Part shown: positions 1-6,312 of the stretch, in pieces | How positions within the stretch are numbered: position 1 is the first letter of the stretch | How the letters are laid out: every line of letters begins with the position of its first letter | Origin: Chloroflexota bacterium | GTDB taxonomy: Bacteria; Chloroflexota; Anaerolineae; Anaerolineales; Anaerolineaceae | Assembly (NCBI GenBank): GCA_023406965.1 | Contig: JAEXTI010000121.1 | Span: 1-9,838 of the forward strand | Length of the DNA: 9,838 nucleotides | Direction: 5' to 3' | Program-made: the position numbers and the translations under genes | Notes under the pieces: model-generated | What the model was told of the DNA's origin: nothing | What the model saw: the letters and a program-made list of their open reading frames with translations, nothing else | Databases searched by the model: none

Positions 1-1012
1 GCGGCTGCTGGGCCACCACGCCTACGGGCTGCCCGTGCAGGCGGGCAAAGCCGACGATGGCATTTTGGGCAAAGTTGGCATGAACTTCCATGAAGCTGCC
101 CAGGTCAAACACCGCCTCGATGGCCACGCGCATGTCATACGGCTCGCTGGGGTTGGCCGGCACCAGGGTATCCAAAATGGGGTCCATGCGCCAGGGGTCG
201 TCGCTCAGAGCGGCTGCCGGGGCGGGCTCGGCGTTATTAGACGGCAGGTAGGAGATCAGCCGTCGCACGGTCTCAAACGATTCGGCCTCGTTCTCGGTGG
301 CAAAGTGAGCCACGCCGCTGGTAGCGGAATGGGCCATTGCGCCGCCCAAGGTGTCTACGTCCACCTGCTCGCCGGTGACGGTTTTGATCACCTCGGGGCC
401 GGTGATGAACATGTTGCTGATGCCCTTGGTCATGATGATAAAATCGGTCAGGGCCGGGGAGTACACCGCGCCGCCCGCGCACGGCCCCAGCATGACGCTG
501 ATCTGCGGGATGACCCCGCTGGCCAGGGTGTTGCGATAGAAGACCTCGCCGTAAGCCGAAAGGCTGTGCACGCCCTCTTGAATGCGCGCGCCGCCCGAAT
601 CATTCAAGCCAATCATGGGTACCCCGGCCTGCATGGCCAGGTCCATGATCTTGCACACCTTTTGCCCGGCTACCTCGCCAAACGAGCCGCCCAGCACGGT
701 GAAATCCTGAGAATAAATGCACACCCGGCGACCGTTAATCTTACCGTACCCGGTCACCACGCCGTCGCCCAGGGGATGGCTCTTATCCAGCCCAAAATCG
801 GTCTGGCGGTGGACCATGTAAGCATCCACCTCCTGGAAGCTGCCTTCATCCAATAATTGCAGGATGCGCTCGCGCGCGGTCAACTTGCCTTTGGCATGTT
901 GGGCGTCCACGCGATCTTTGCCGCCGCCCTCCAAAGCCTTCTCGCGGTATTCGCGGAGCTGTTTCAACAAAGCTTCGCGCCCGTCCACCGAAGACTCGAC
1001 TGAATCCGTCAT
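1..1012 (-). CDS. Acyl-CoA carboxylase carboxyltransferase subunit (PccB/MmdA type), 3' end outside window
   Basis: The carboxyltransferase half of a biotin-dependent acyl-CoA carboxylase or decarboxylase. It moves CO2 between carboxybiotin and a short acyl-CoA, typically propionyl-CoA/methylmalonyl-CoA. The 337 visible residues cover the N-terminal crotonase-like domain and the start of the C-terminal one; the family is about 510-520 residues. DSGGARIQEG (residues 138-147) and GPCAGGA (176-182) are the two glycine-rich oxyanion/CoA-binding loops. FITGPEVIKTVTGE (202-215) and the RRLISYLPSNN linker (250-260) match PccB and MmdA closely. The ATG at 1012 follows AGGAGAG with good spacing. It lies 69 nt past the molybdenum-subunit stop, behind a perfect hairpin, so it may be only partly co-transcribed. 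The exact acyl-CoA, and whether it carboxylates or decarboxylates, cannot be told from this part. Biotin carboxylase and biotin carrier subunits are not in view. Confidence 0.93.
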   Translation of the reverse strand, partial: MTDSVESSVDGREALLKQLREYREKALEGGGKDRVDAQHAKGKLTARERILQLLDEGSFQEVDAYMVHRQTDFGLDKSHPLGDGVVTGYGKINGRRVCIYSQDFTVLGGSFGEVAGQKVCKIMDLAMQAGVPMIGLNDSGGARIQEGVHSLSAYGEVFYRNTLASGVIPQISVMLGPCAGGAVYSPALTDFIIMTKGISNMFITGPEVIKTVTGEQVDVDTLGGAMAHSATSGVAHFATENEAESFETVRRLISYLPSNNAEPAPAAALSDDPWRMDPILDTLVPANPSEPYDMRVAIEAVFDLGSFMEVHANFAQNAIVGFARLHGQPVGVVAQQP

Positions 1013-1037
1013 ATTACTCTCCTGTCATCTGGGATAA

Positions 1038-1067
1038 TGAGCCGGGGTGTAAAAGCACCCCGGCTCA
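1038..1067 (-). terminator. Perfect 12-bp hairpin between Mo-subunit and carboxyltransferase genes
   Basis: The arms TGAGCCGGGGTG (1038-1049) and CACCCCGGCTCA (1056-1067) are perfect reverse complements around a 6-nt loop. The hairpin starts 14 nt after the molybdenum-subunit stop. On the minus transcript it is followed only by UUAUCCC, so the U-tract is poor. It could be a weak terminator that lowers expression of the next gene, or an mRNA-stabilising intercistronic hairpin. Confidence 0.6.
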
Positions 1068-1081
1068 CGTATTCATTAACC

Positions 1082-3433
1082 CTAGTTTACCACTCCCGCT
1101 TCGAGCAAAGCCATATAGATTTTCTCGGCGCTGAAGGGCGGGTTGGTGACTCGCACGCCGGTCGCGTCGTAGATGGCGTTTGCCAGCGCGGCGATGACCG
1201 GCACAAGGGGGTGCTCTCCAATACCGCGCGCCCCAAACGGTCCGTCGTCCTGCGCGGTTTCAACAATGAACGTGTCGATTTTTTCCGGCACATCAATGGC
1301 GGTGGAGATGCGGTAATCCACGAAGCTGGGGTTGCGCATCTCTCCCCCCACCAACTGGCACTCCTCGAACATGGCCGAACTGAGCCCCTGGACAAAGCCG
1401 CCTTCCATTTGCTGCTTGACCATGTCGGGGTTGATGGCTTTGCCCACGTCAAAGGCCGAGACAGCATGGAGCACGGTGATGCGGCCAGTATCTTTGTCAA
1501 TTTCAATATCCAGGCCCTGCGCTCCGGTGGTATAGTGCACCACTGCCCGCTCGCCCTGGCCGGTTTCGGCATCCAGCCCGGTGACGTAGGTGGGCATGAA
1601 CGAGCCTGCCCCCACTACCGGCCCGCCCACCCAGCCCTGGGCGTTCGGCTTGGGCAGCCCGTAAACCACAAAATCTTTCATCTGAATGGACTCTTCGGTC
1701 TTGTAAGAAATGACGTAACCGTCCTTGATGTCCAGGTCTTCGGGCTTCTCGTTCCACGCTTCCGCCACCATGTCGAGGATCTTCTTGCGTGCATCCAGGG
1801 CCGCATTGCGCACCGCGTTGCCCATGCTCCAGGTCAGGCGGCTGGCCACCGTTTGCCACTCGTAGGGCGAGTAGCGCGTGGCGATCGGGCCCAGCACCTT
1901 GACGGCCTCGTAGGGCACGCCCAGCGTTTCGGCGGCGATTTGTGCCATGACCGTAAAGGTGCCCTGGCCCAGCTCCTGCCCGCCCACGCTCACGTTCACC
2001 GTGCCGTCGGCGTTCATCTTCACCAGCGCCGAAGAGCCCGCATTGGGCGGCATGGCCGGGGCCTTCCAGGCCAGCGCGATACCCTTGCCACGCAGCTTGT
2101 TGGGCGCAGAAGGCGCATCTTTCTCACCCAGGCGCAGCGCCCGGGCAACCTTCTCGATGCACTCCGGCAGGCCCACCTCGTGGATGACCATGCCCGTGGC
2201 CAGCACGTCGCCGCCGCGAACGCAGTTGCGCAAGTGGAACTCGGTGCGGTCCATGCCGATCTTATCGGCCAGCATATCCATGATCTGCCCAACACCGGTG
2301 TGCAGTTCAGCCATGCCGAAGCCGCGGTACGCTCCACCCACCGGGTGGTTGGTGTAAACACAAATGCTGTCGGTGCGCATGTTGGGAATGTCATAGGGCC
2401 CAGTGCTGGAGTAGCCGCCCGCGCGGGTGACGTTGGTGCCATATTCGGTGTAGGCTCCGCCGTCCCAATACATGGTGTTTTCCATGGCCAGCAGGTTGCC
2501 GTCCTTGTCGCAGCCCACCTTGAGCTTGATCACCAGGCCCTGCCGGACGAAGTTCGTATAGAACTCCTCCTCGCGGGTCAGGCGCAGCTTGATGGGCAGG
2601 CCCTTGAGCTTGAGGGCCACTGCCGCAGGCACGCCCTCCATGGTCACGCCCGCCTTGCAGCCAAAGCCGCCGCCAATCAGCGGGGCGATGACGCGGAAGT
2701 CGCTTTCGGGGATGTGCAGCGTTTTAGCCAGCAAGGCCCGCTGCGCAAAAGGCGATTGGGTGGAGGCCCACAAAGTGACCTGCCCATTCTCTTCCGCCTT
2801 GGCAATAGCCACATGCGGCTCGATGGGCACGTGCTGGACGTGCGGGATGCGGAAGGTCTGCTCCACAATGGCAGCACACTGCGGCCAGGCCGCATCGGTG
2901 TCGCCCTTGCGAATCTTGAAATGGTTGGCAATGTTGGTGCCGGGCACGGGGAAAATGAAATTGGGGTGTTCGTAGTTTACCAGGTCGGGGTGGATGACGG
3001 GCGCATCCTTGCTGGCGCCAAACTCAGGGTCCAACACCGGCTGGAGCACTTCATACTCCACCTCGATCGCATCGAGGGCCTTTTCGGCAATTTCCTCGGT
3101 AGAAGCCACCACCGCCGCCACCGGCTCGCCAATGAAGCGCACCCGATCGCGGGCGAAAATGTTACGATCCTTCAAATACAGGCCGATGAAATCCGGGTAA
3201 TCTTCTCCGGTCACCACCGCCTTCACACCGGGGATGAGCAGCGCGTTGTCATAGTTGATTTTCTTGATCAGCGCGTGGGGATGGGGGCTGCGTTTGACCC
3301 GGCAGTGATGCAAGGCGTTGCCGAAAGCGATATCGTCGGTATACTGCGCCGCGCCGGTGACTTTTTCCTGAACATCGATGCGCTTAACGCTCTTTCCAAC
3401 CACAGACGAGGTACCTGTTCGAGCGGTTGCCAT
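1082..3433 (-). CDS. Molybdopterin-binding large subunit of a xanthine dehydrogenase-family hydroxylase
   Basis: The catalytic subunit (783 aa) of a cytosolic or membrane-associated molybdenum hydroxylase. It binds the Mo-pterin cofactor and hydroxylates a substrate with water, passing electrons to the Fe-S and FAD subunits. The aldehyde oxidase/xanthine dehydrogenase a/b hammerhead domain spans about residues 20-135, followed by the Mo-binding domain. Visible cofactor motifs are STQSP (224-228), GGGFGCK (254-260), AYRGFG (368-373), GQELGQG (485-491) and GARGIGEHPLVP (734-745), with E740 as the likely catalytic base. AYRGFG differs from the AYRCSFR loop of form I CO dehydrogenase, so this is not a classical CO oxidiser. 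The residue after GGGFGCK is Ala where xanthine dehydrogenases carry a purine-binding Glu. The ATG at 3433 is preferred over an upstream in-frame start because AAGGAG lies just ahead of it. It begins one base after the [2Fe-2S] subunit's TAA, implying translational coupling. Substrate unknown. Confidence 0.95.
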   Translation of the reverse strand: MATARTGTSSVVGKSVKRIDVQEKVTGAAQYTDDIAFGNALHHCRVKRSPHPHALIKKINYDNALLIPGVKAVVTGEDYPDFIGLYLKDRNIFARDRVRFIGEPVAAVVASTEEIAEKALDAIEVEYEVLQPVLDPEFGASKDAPVIHPDLVNYEHPNFIFPVPGTNIANHFKIRKGDTDAAWPQCAAIVEQTFRIPHVQHVPIEPHVAIAKAEENGQVTLWASTQSPFAQRALLAKTLHIPESDFRVIAPLIGGGFGCKAGVTMEGVPAAVALKLKGLPIKLRLTREEEFYTNFVRQGLVIKLKVGCDKDGNLLAMENTMYWDGGAYTEYGTNVTRAGGYSSTGPYDIPNMRTDSICVYTNHPVGGAYRGFGMAELHTGVGQIMDMLADKIGMDRTEFHLRNCVRGGDVLATGMVIHEVGLPECIEKVARALRLGEKDAPSAPNKLRGKGIALAWKAPAMPPNAGSSALVKMNADGTVNVSVGGQELGQGTFTVMAQIAAETLGVPYEAVKVLGPIATRYSPYEWQTVASRLTWSMGNAVRNAALDARKKILDMVAEAWNEKPEDLDIKDGYVISYKTEESIQMKDFVVYGLPKPNAQGWVGGPVVGAGSFMPTYVTGLDAETGQGERAVVHYTTGAQGLDIEIDKDTGRITVLHAVSAFDVGKAINPDMVKQQMEGGFVQGLSSAMFEECQLVGGEMRNPSFVDYRISTAIDVPEKIDTFIVETAQDDGPFGARGIGEHPLVPVIAALANAIYDATGVRVTNPPFSAEKIYMALLEAGVVN

Positions 3434-3434
3434 C

Positions 3435-3917
3435 TTATGCTCCTTCCTGGCCTTCAATCTCAGCGGCCAGCTTGACTGCTTCGACAATGCGGTTATAACC
3501 CGTGCAGCGGCACAGGTTCCCGCTCAAAGCGTCGCGGATTTCAAACTCGGTGGGGTGAGGGTTGCGGTTGAGCAGCGCCCGCGCCGAGATGAGCACACCC
3601 GGCGTGCAAAAGCCGCACTGCACAGCACCCAGATCGACGAGGGTTTTCTGCACCACATCCATCTCGCCGTTCTTCGCCAGCCCTTCCACCGTGGTGATCT
3701 CGGCGCCGTCACATTCGGCTGCCAAAACCATGCAACTGTTGACCGCGTCGCCGTTCATCAGCACGGTGCAAGCCCCACATTCGCCCGAGGCGCAACCGTT
3801 TTTTGTGCCGGTGAGGGCCAGCTTTTCGCGCAGCATTTGGAGCAGGGTCATGTGGCCCGGAACATCCACCATCTCGAGCGATCCGTTAACCTTGAGGGTA
3901 ATTCGATGGTATGACAT
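3435..3917 (-). CDS. [2Fe-2S] small subunit of the molybdenum hydroxylase (CoxS/XdhC-type)
   Basis: The electron-transfer subunit (160 aa, usual length for the family) that wires the Mo centre to FAD through two [2Fe-2S] clusters. The N-terminal plant-type ferredoxin fold has C42, C47, C50 and C62 (motif GCASGECGAC). The C-terminal helical cluster domain has C101 and C104 in QCGFCTPG and C136 and C138 in CRCTGY. All eight ligands are present, and Q100 corresponds to the conserved pterin-contacting glutamine. The ATG at 3917 follows a strong AGGAGG. The gene lies 12 nt after the FAD-subunit stop and one base before the Mo-subunit start, giving the order FAD / Fe-S / Mo in one operon. Confidence 0.97.
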   Translation of the reverse strand: MSYHRITLKVNGSLEMVDVPGHMTLLQMLREKLALTGTKNGCASGECGACTVLMNGDAVNSCMVLAAECDGAEITTVEGLAKNGEMDVVQKTLVDLGAVQCGFCTPGVLISARALLNRNPHPTEFEIRDALSGNLCRCTGYNRIVEAVKLAAEIEGQEGA

Positions 3918-3929
3918 GCGCTCCTCCTT

Positions 3930-4820
3930 TTACTTGCGGACCTTCGTCCACACGTCCATCAGACCGTTACGCGTCAAGTTGCGCACCATCTGCTTACGGT
4001 AGGCAGCGCTGCCGCGGGTGTCGTTGATCGGTTTGCAGCCATCCATAGCCGCCTGGGCCGCCTCGGCAATCACGGCTTCGTCGATTTTCTTGGCGGCCAA
4101 AACCGCTTCAGCCGCCGTAGCGCGCAGTGGAATTGGGGCAACCGAAGAGAGGACGATGCCAAAGTGAAAACCCGAGGGGGTGCGCGCCGGCACAGCCATG
4201 ACCGTCACGCCTACAATGGCCAGATCGCCCAGCTTGTTGCGACCCAGCTTGTAATAACGGCAAGCATGATCGGGGTGCGGGACGGGGAAGGAGATGGAAA
4301 CGGCGATGTCGCCCGGTTGCAGGTTGGTCTTGCCCGGCCCCTTGAAAAAGCCATCCAGCGGCTCTTCGCGGAAGCCCTGCGGTCCAAACACCCGCAGCAC
4401 GCCGCCGTACAGGATGCTCGCGCCGATGGTGTCACCGGCGGGGGAGGCGTTGCAGATGTTGCCCACGATAGTGGCTCGCGAGCGCAGTTGGTAGCTGGCT
4501 ACCCAGTGGCAGGCTTCCACCAGCCCGGGGTAGTGCTGCTGCACGGCGGGGTAGGCGGCCACTTTGTTCATGGGCACAGCCGCGCCAATGGTCAACCCCT
4601 TTTGGGGGTCGAACGACAGGGCCTTCATCCCTTCCAGGCCTTTGACGTCCACCATATACTTGGGCGTCCAGGCTCCGTCACGGATGCGGACGATGCAGTC
4701 CGTTCCGCCCAGGAAAGGCCGCGCTTCTCCGGCGTGTTCCACCAGGAAACGGCTGGCCTCATCCAGGGAGGCAGGCTTCACATAATCTAGTTCAGGGAGT
4801 CCAGGATGTGGATTGTGCAT
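3930..4820 (-). CDS. FAD-binding medium subunit of the molybdenum hydroxylase (CoxM-type)
   Basis: The flavoprotein subunit (296 aa, typical length) that takes electrons from the Fe-S subunit and passes them to NAD+, quinone or another acceptor. An N-terminal FAD-binding domain (molybdopterin dehydrogenase type) carries FLGGTD (36-41), the pyrophosphate-binding loop, and RATIVGNICNASPAGDT (115-131), the second FAD motif. A CO dehydrogenase flavoprotein C-terminal domain follows from about residue 190 (YKLGRNKLGDLAIV, 190-203). No [4Fe-4S] insertion is seen, unlike 4-hydroxybenzoyl-CoA reductase. It is the first gene of the operon. The ATG at 4820 is preceded by GGAGAGGAAG and by a roughly 190-nt leader that holds the candidate promoter and hairpin. 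Confidence 0.95.
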   Translation of the reverse strand: MHNPHPGLPELDYVKPASLDEASRFLVEHAGEARPFLGGTDCIVRIRDGAWTPKYMVDVKGLEGMKALSFDPQKGLTIGAAVPMNKVAAYPAVQQHYPGLVEACHWVASYQLRSRATIVGNICNASPAGDTIGASILYGGVLRVFGPQGFREEPLDGFFKGPGKTNLQPGDIAVSISFPVPHPDHACRYYKLGRNKLGDLAIVGVTVMAVPARTPSGFHFGIVLSSVAPIPLRATAAEAVLAAKKIDEAVIAEAAQAAMDGCKPINDTRGSAAYRKQMVRNLTRNGLMDVWTKVRK

Positions 4821-4933
4821 AAGTCGGCTTCCTCTCCAGGTTGTTGAATCACGCTACCAGAGGTCTCAGCTTGACAGAGCTGTTACAGCCACTTTTAAGA
4901 AGAGCACAGAATCACAATAAAGAAGGGAGCTTT

Positions 4934-4984
4934 CCCGAATTGAATGTGTGTGGGTGTGGCGCACCCGCACAAGTCGAATTCGGG
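4934..4984 (-). promoter_or_regulatory. Large imperfect hairpin in the leader of the molybdenum hydroxylase operon
   Basis: The 23-nt arms 4934-4956 and 4962-4984 fold around a 5-nt loop. On the minus transcript I count 18 Watson-Crick pairs and one G-U pair out of 23. The base CCCGAATT/AATTCGGG is perfect. Downstream, GGGAAAGCTCCC (4936-4925) can form a short alternative hairpin that reuses the GGG of the long stem and is followed by UUCUUUAUU. The two folds exclude each other, as in an attenuator. The alternative stem is only 4 bp, so switching is speculative. I did not recognise a purine, Moco or other known riboswitch consensus. Confidence 0.5.
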
Positions 4985-5017
4985 CCTTTCCACTATTCCT
5001 TCAGCAAACACAGAAAG

Positions 5018-5046
5018 ATAGTAGCATACTCAGAATTGTTTGACAA
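5018..5046 (-). promoter_or_regulatory. Candidate sigma70-type promoter for the molybdenum hydroxylase operon
   Basis: On the minus strand TTGTCA (5046-5041) is separated by 17 nt from TACTAT (5023-5018). The -10 box is preceded directly by TGC, an extended -10 element. The -35 box matches TTGACA at five of six positions and the -10 matches TATAAT at four of six. The predicted start near 5011 would give a leader of about 190 nt before the FAD subunit, containing the 4934-4984 hairpin. Confidence 0.55.
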
Positions 5047-5064
5047 GTTGAACGAATCCTATCC

Positions 5065-5075
5065 TTGTCTGACAA
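5065..5075. promoter_or_regulatory. Palindrome resembling a GntR/FadR-subfamily operator
   Basis: TTGTCTGACAA is an 11-bp palindrome (TTGTC-T-GACAA) of the TnGTCnGACnA form bound by many FadR-subfamily GntR regulators. It sits 18 nt upstream of the -35 box of the candidate promoter at 5018-5046. The adjoining TGACAATTGACA (5071-5082) is a second near-palindrome sharing half sites. No regulator gene is in view. Confidence 0.4.
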
Positions 5076-5103
5076 TTGACATGTAACTAGACGCGCCAAA
5101 CAC

Positions 5104-5150
5104 AAAAAAAACCGGCTATTTCAAGCTGAATGTGAAGATGAGCACGCCGG
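5104..5150 (-). terminator. Candidate terminator after the small membrane-protein gene
   Basis: On the minus strand a run of eight T (5111-5104) follows GCCGG (5116-5112). That arm can pair with CCGGC (5150-5146) inside the 3' end of the membrane-protein gene, though with a loop of about 30 nt. The U-tract is convincing and the stem is weak. It separates the two-gene unit upstream from the molybdenum hydroxylase leader. Confidence 0.4.
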
Positions 5151-5451
5151 CGGACAAAACCACCCACCAGTAAGATCCCAGGGCGGGGATCAAATTGGGG
5201 GATGTTTTCAGCAGCAGCCCCGCCAGCATCACCACTGCTCCCGCCCCAACCAGCCACCAACTGGCAATTTTAACCATCGGCTGGGGGCCTGGAGGGGGTG
5301 GCGCATCGCCTTTGGGTTTGCGCGGGGCCTTCATGCGCTCTAGCTCCGCTGCCCGGCGTTCCTGCGCCCGCCGCCCGCGCAATTGGATGAGGCGGACATA
5401 AAAGAACACAATACTGAGGATGACGATCAACATGCCAAAATCAAAATTCAT
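5116..5451 (-). CDS. Small predicted membrane protein of unknown function, three helices
   Basis: I do not recognise this 111-aa protein. It has a hydrophobic N-terminal helix (about residues 5-23), a strongly basic, Arg-rich stretch (25-47) that may continue as a helix, and a proline-rich linker (PPPPGP, about 51-56). Two further hydrophobic segments follow (about 63-82 and 92-110), and the protein ends right after the last. By the positive-inside rule the basic region should be cytoplasmic. The ATG at 5451 follows GAGG; an upstream in-frame TTG at 5463 is less likely. It starts 27 nt after the stop of the preceding unknown gene, so the two probably form one transcript. Confidence 0.75.
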   Translation of the reverse strand: MNFDFGMLIVILSIVFFYVRLIQLRGRRAQERRAAELERMKAPRKPKGDAPPPPGPQPMVKIASWWLVGAGAVVMLAGLLLKTSPNLIPALGSYWWVVLSAGVLIFTFSLK

Positions 5452-5478
5452 GAGACCTCGCAAACTTTATCTGAGTGA

Positions 5479-5976
5479 TCAAACCCGATTCTTGGGCTGA
5501 GTCATTTCAAAGATTCTATGCTTGAATTCTTCAAACGAAGCCGCCGGGCCTGCGCCCAGCGAAACAAAGAGCGCGCGCGGGGTCAGGTCGCCCAATTCTG
5601 TGCCATGCTCAAACTCGTCTTTTGAACGCTTGACCAGGCCCACAATGCGCGTGGAAGGCAGCCGCAGCCAGGCAAAGCGCTTTTCGGGGTTGCGGATGAG
5701 CGCCAGGAAGTGCATTTCACCTTCCTGCCGGGGCGGGGGCAGGGTAATAAAGACAATCCGCGTTTTGGGCGAGCGTTCTTCAACGATGAATTTCGTGCCA
5801 GCAAACGGCACCAACATCTCTGTCGGGAGTTGGCTGCCCACATGCTTCCACCAGAATTCGAGGAACTTCACCCCGTCCCGATCGATATACTTCATAAACT
5901 CATCGGTCTGCGAGTGAAACAGCGCCGGAATGACATCGTAGCAAAAGTTGTAATGCTGGCTTCTCTTTTTATCCAT
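5479..5976 (-). CDS. Hypothetical protein, about 165 aa
   Basis: I do not recognise a family. The sequence looks like a compact soluble alpha/beta protein. It has an aromatic-rich N-terminal half (HYNFCYDVIPALF at 8-20, FLEFWWKHVG at 38-47) and several short beta-like stretches (KTRIVFITLP 71-80, EMHFLALI 87-94, FAWLRLP 101-107). A C-terminal helix follows (SFEEFKHRIFEM, 147-158). There is no signal peptide or membrane segment. The ATG at 5976 is chosen over an in-frame TTG at 6012; GGAG lies only 4 nt upstream, so initiation may be weak. It is followed after 27 nt by a small membrane protein, a likely co-transcribed partner. Its upstream region is full of short palindromes, and nothing ties it directly to the catabolic genes. 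Confidence 0.72.
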   Translation of the reverse strand: MDKKRSQHYNFCYDVIPALFHSQTDEFMKYIDRDGVKFLEFWWKHVGSQLPTEMLVPFAGTKFIVEERSPKTRIVFITLPPPRQEGEMHFLALIRNPEKRFAWLRLPSTRIVGLVKRSKDEFEHGTELGDLTPRALFVSLGAGPAASFEEFKHRIFEMTQPKNRV

Positions 5977-6005
5977 CGATCTCCACGATTTTGGGACACT
6001 TGTTA

Positions 6006-6057
6006 AGGACAAGGGTCCTAAACTTTAGTATTTTTCATATATGGACCACTTTGTCCA
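6006..6057. repeat. Cluster of short palindromes upstream of the hypothetical gene
   Basis: Three inverted repeats lie within about 50 nt: AGGAC/GTCCT (6006-6010 and 6015-6019), CTAAA-C-TTTAG (6018-6028) and TGGAC/GTCCA (6042-6046 and 6053-6057). They occupy the region where a promoter for the 5479-5976 gene would lie. They may be operator sites or a structured 5' leader. I see no clear -35/-10 pair. Confidence 0.4.
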
Positions 6058-6079
6058 CCCACTCAATGTGAGAGGACTA

Positions 6080-6174
6080 GGGTGAGGGCAATATTTTGCG
6101 TCCGCAGAAACCTATTACTTCCCTCACCCGCGCCGTCAAAGCCCGGCGCGACCTCTCCCGAAGGGAGAGGTGAG
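6080..6174. repeat. Nested inverted repeats, REP/MITE-like intergenic element
   Basis: GGGTGAGGG (6080-6088) is the exact reverse complement of CCCTCACCC (6121-6129). Inside and beside it, CGCGCCG (6129-6135) pairs with CGGCGCG (6144-6150), and ACCTCTCCC (6151-6159) pairs with GGGAGAGGT (6163-6171) around a 3-nt loop. CTCACC (6123-6128) can also pair with GGTGAG (6169-6174). The dense, GC-rich nested design looks like a dispersed intergenic repeat rather than a gene. The rest of the 5977-6312 gap holds no coding sequence I can support. Confidence 0.6.
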
Positions 6175-6237
6175 TAACTAGATGACTAGAAAGGGGTAAA
6201 CTTCCAAGGGCTTTTCGGGCACGGACTGGGTAGTTGC

Positions 6238-6286
6238 AAGCTCCCGATATCGCCTCCCCCAGTAGGAGATTGGATACCGGGAGCTT
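6238..6286 (-). terminator. Long hairpin downstream of the permease gene
   Basis: The arms AAGCTCCCGATATC (6238-6251) and GATACCGGGAGCTT (6273-6286) pair at 13 of 14 positions, and the remaining pair is G-U on the minus transcript. CTCC/GGAG pairing inside the 21-nt loop could extend it. It begins 26 nt after the permease stop. No U-tract follows, so it may be a 3'-end stabilising or Rho-assisted structure rather than a textbook intrinsic terminator. Confidence 0.5.
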
Positions 6287-6312
6287 TCAGTAGACCGGTC
6301 AGATTAAGCGGC

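Noticed and set aside
35..856. Plus-strand open frame of about 273 codons opposite the carboxyltransferase
   Set aside because: The minus strand encodes unmistakable PccB/MmdA motifs throughout, so this frame is a shadow.
1037..3475. Plus-strand open frame of about 812 codons opposite the Mo subunit
   Set aside because: It is the antisense shadow of a well-conserved gene in GC-rich DNA. Its translation has no recognisable domain and is rich in His, Gly and Arg, as such shadows usually are.
1082..4820. Aerobic CO dehydrogenase (coxMSL)
   Set aside because: The subunit order and the presence of coxG suggest it, but the Mo subunit has AYRGFG instead of the CO-oxidising AYRCSFR loop.
4821..5017. 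Purine or molybdenum-cofactor riboswitch in the operon leader
   Set aside because: I could not find the conserved core nucleotides of either class; only a long hairpin and a short alternative stem are visible.
4841..5086. Plus-strand open frame of about 81 codons in the gap upstream of the molybdenum hydroxylase operon
   Set aside because: It starts at TTG without a ribosome site, crosses the hairpin arms and the promoter candidate, and has no recognisable features. The regulatory reading of this stretch explains it better.
4925..6288. The 10-mer GGGAGCTTTC shared by the gaps at 4925-4934 and 6279-6288
   Set aside because: Both copies are parts of hairpins and no flanking sequence is shared, so chance or convergent stem sequence is a sufficient explanation.
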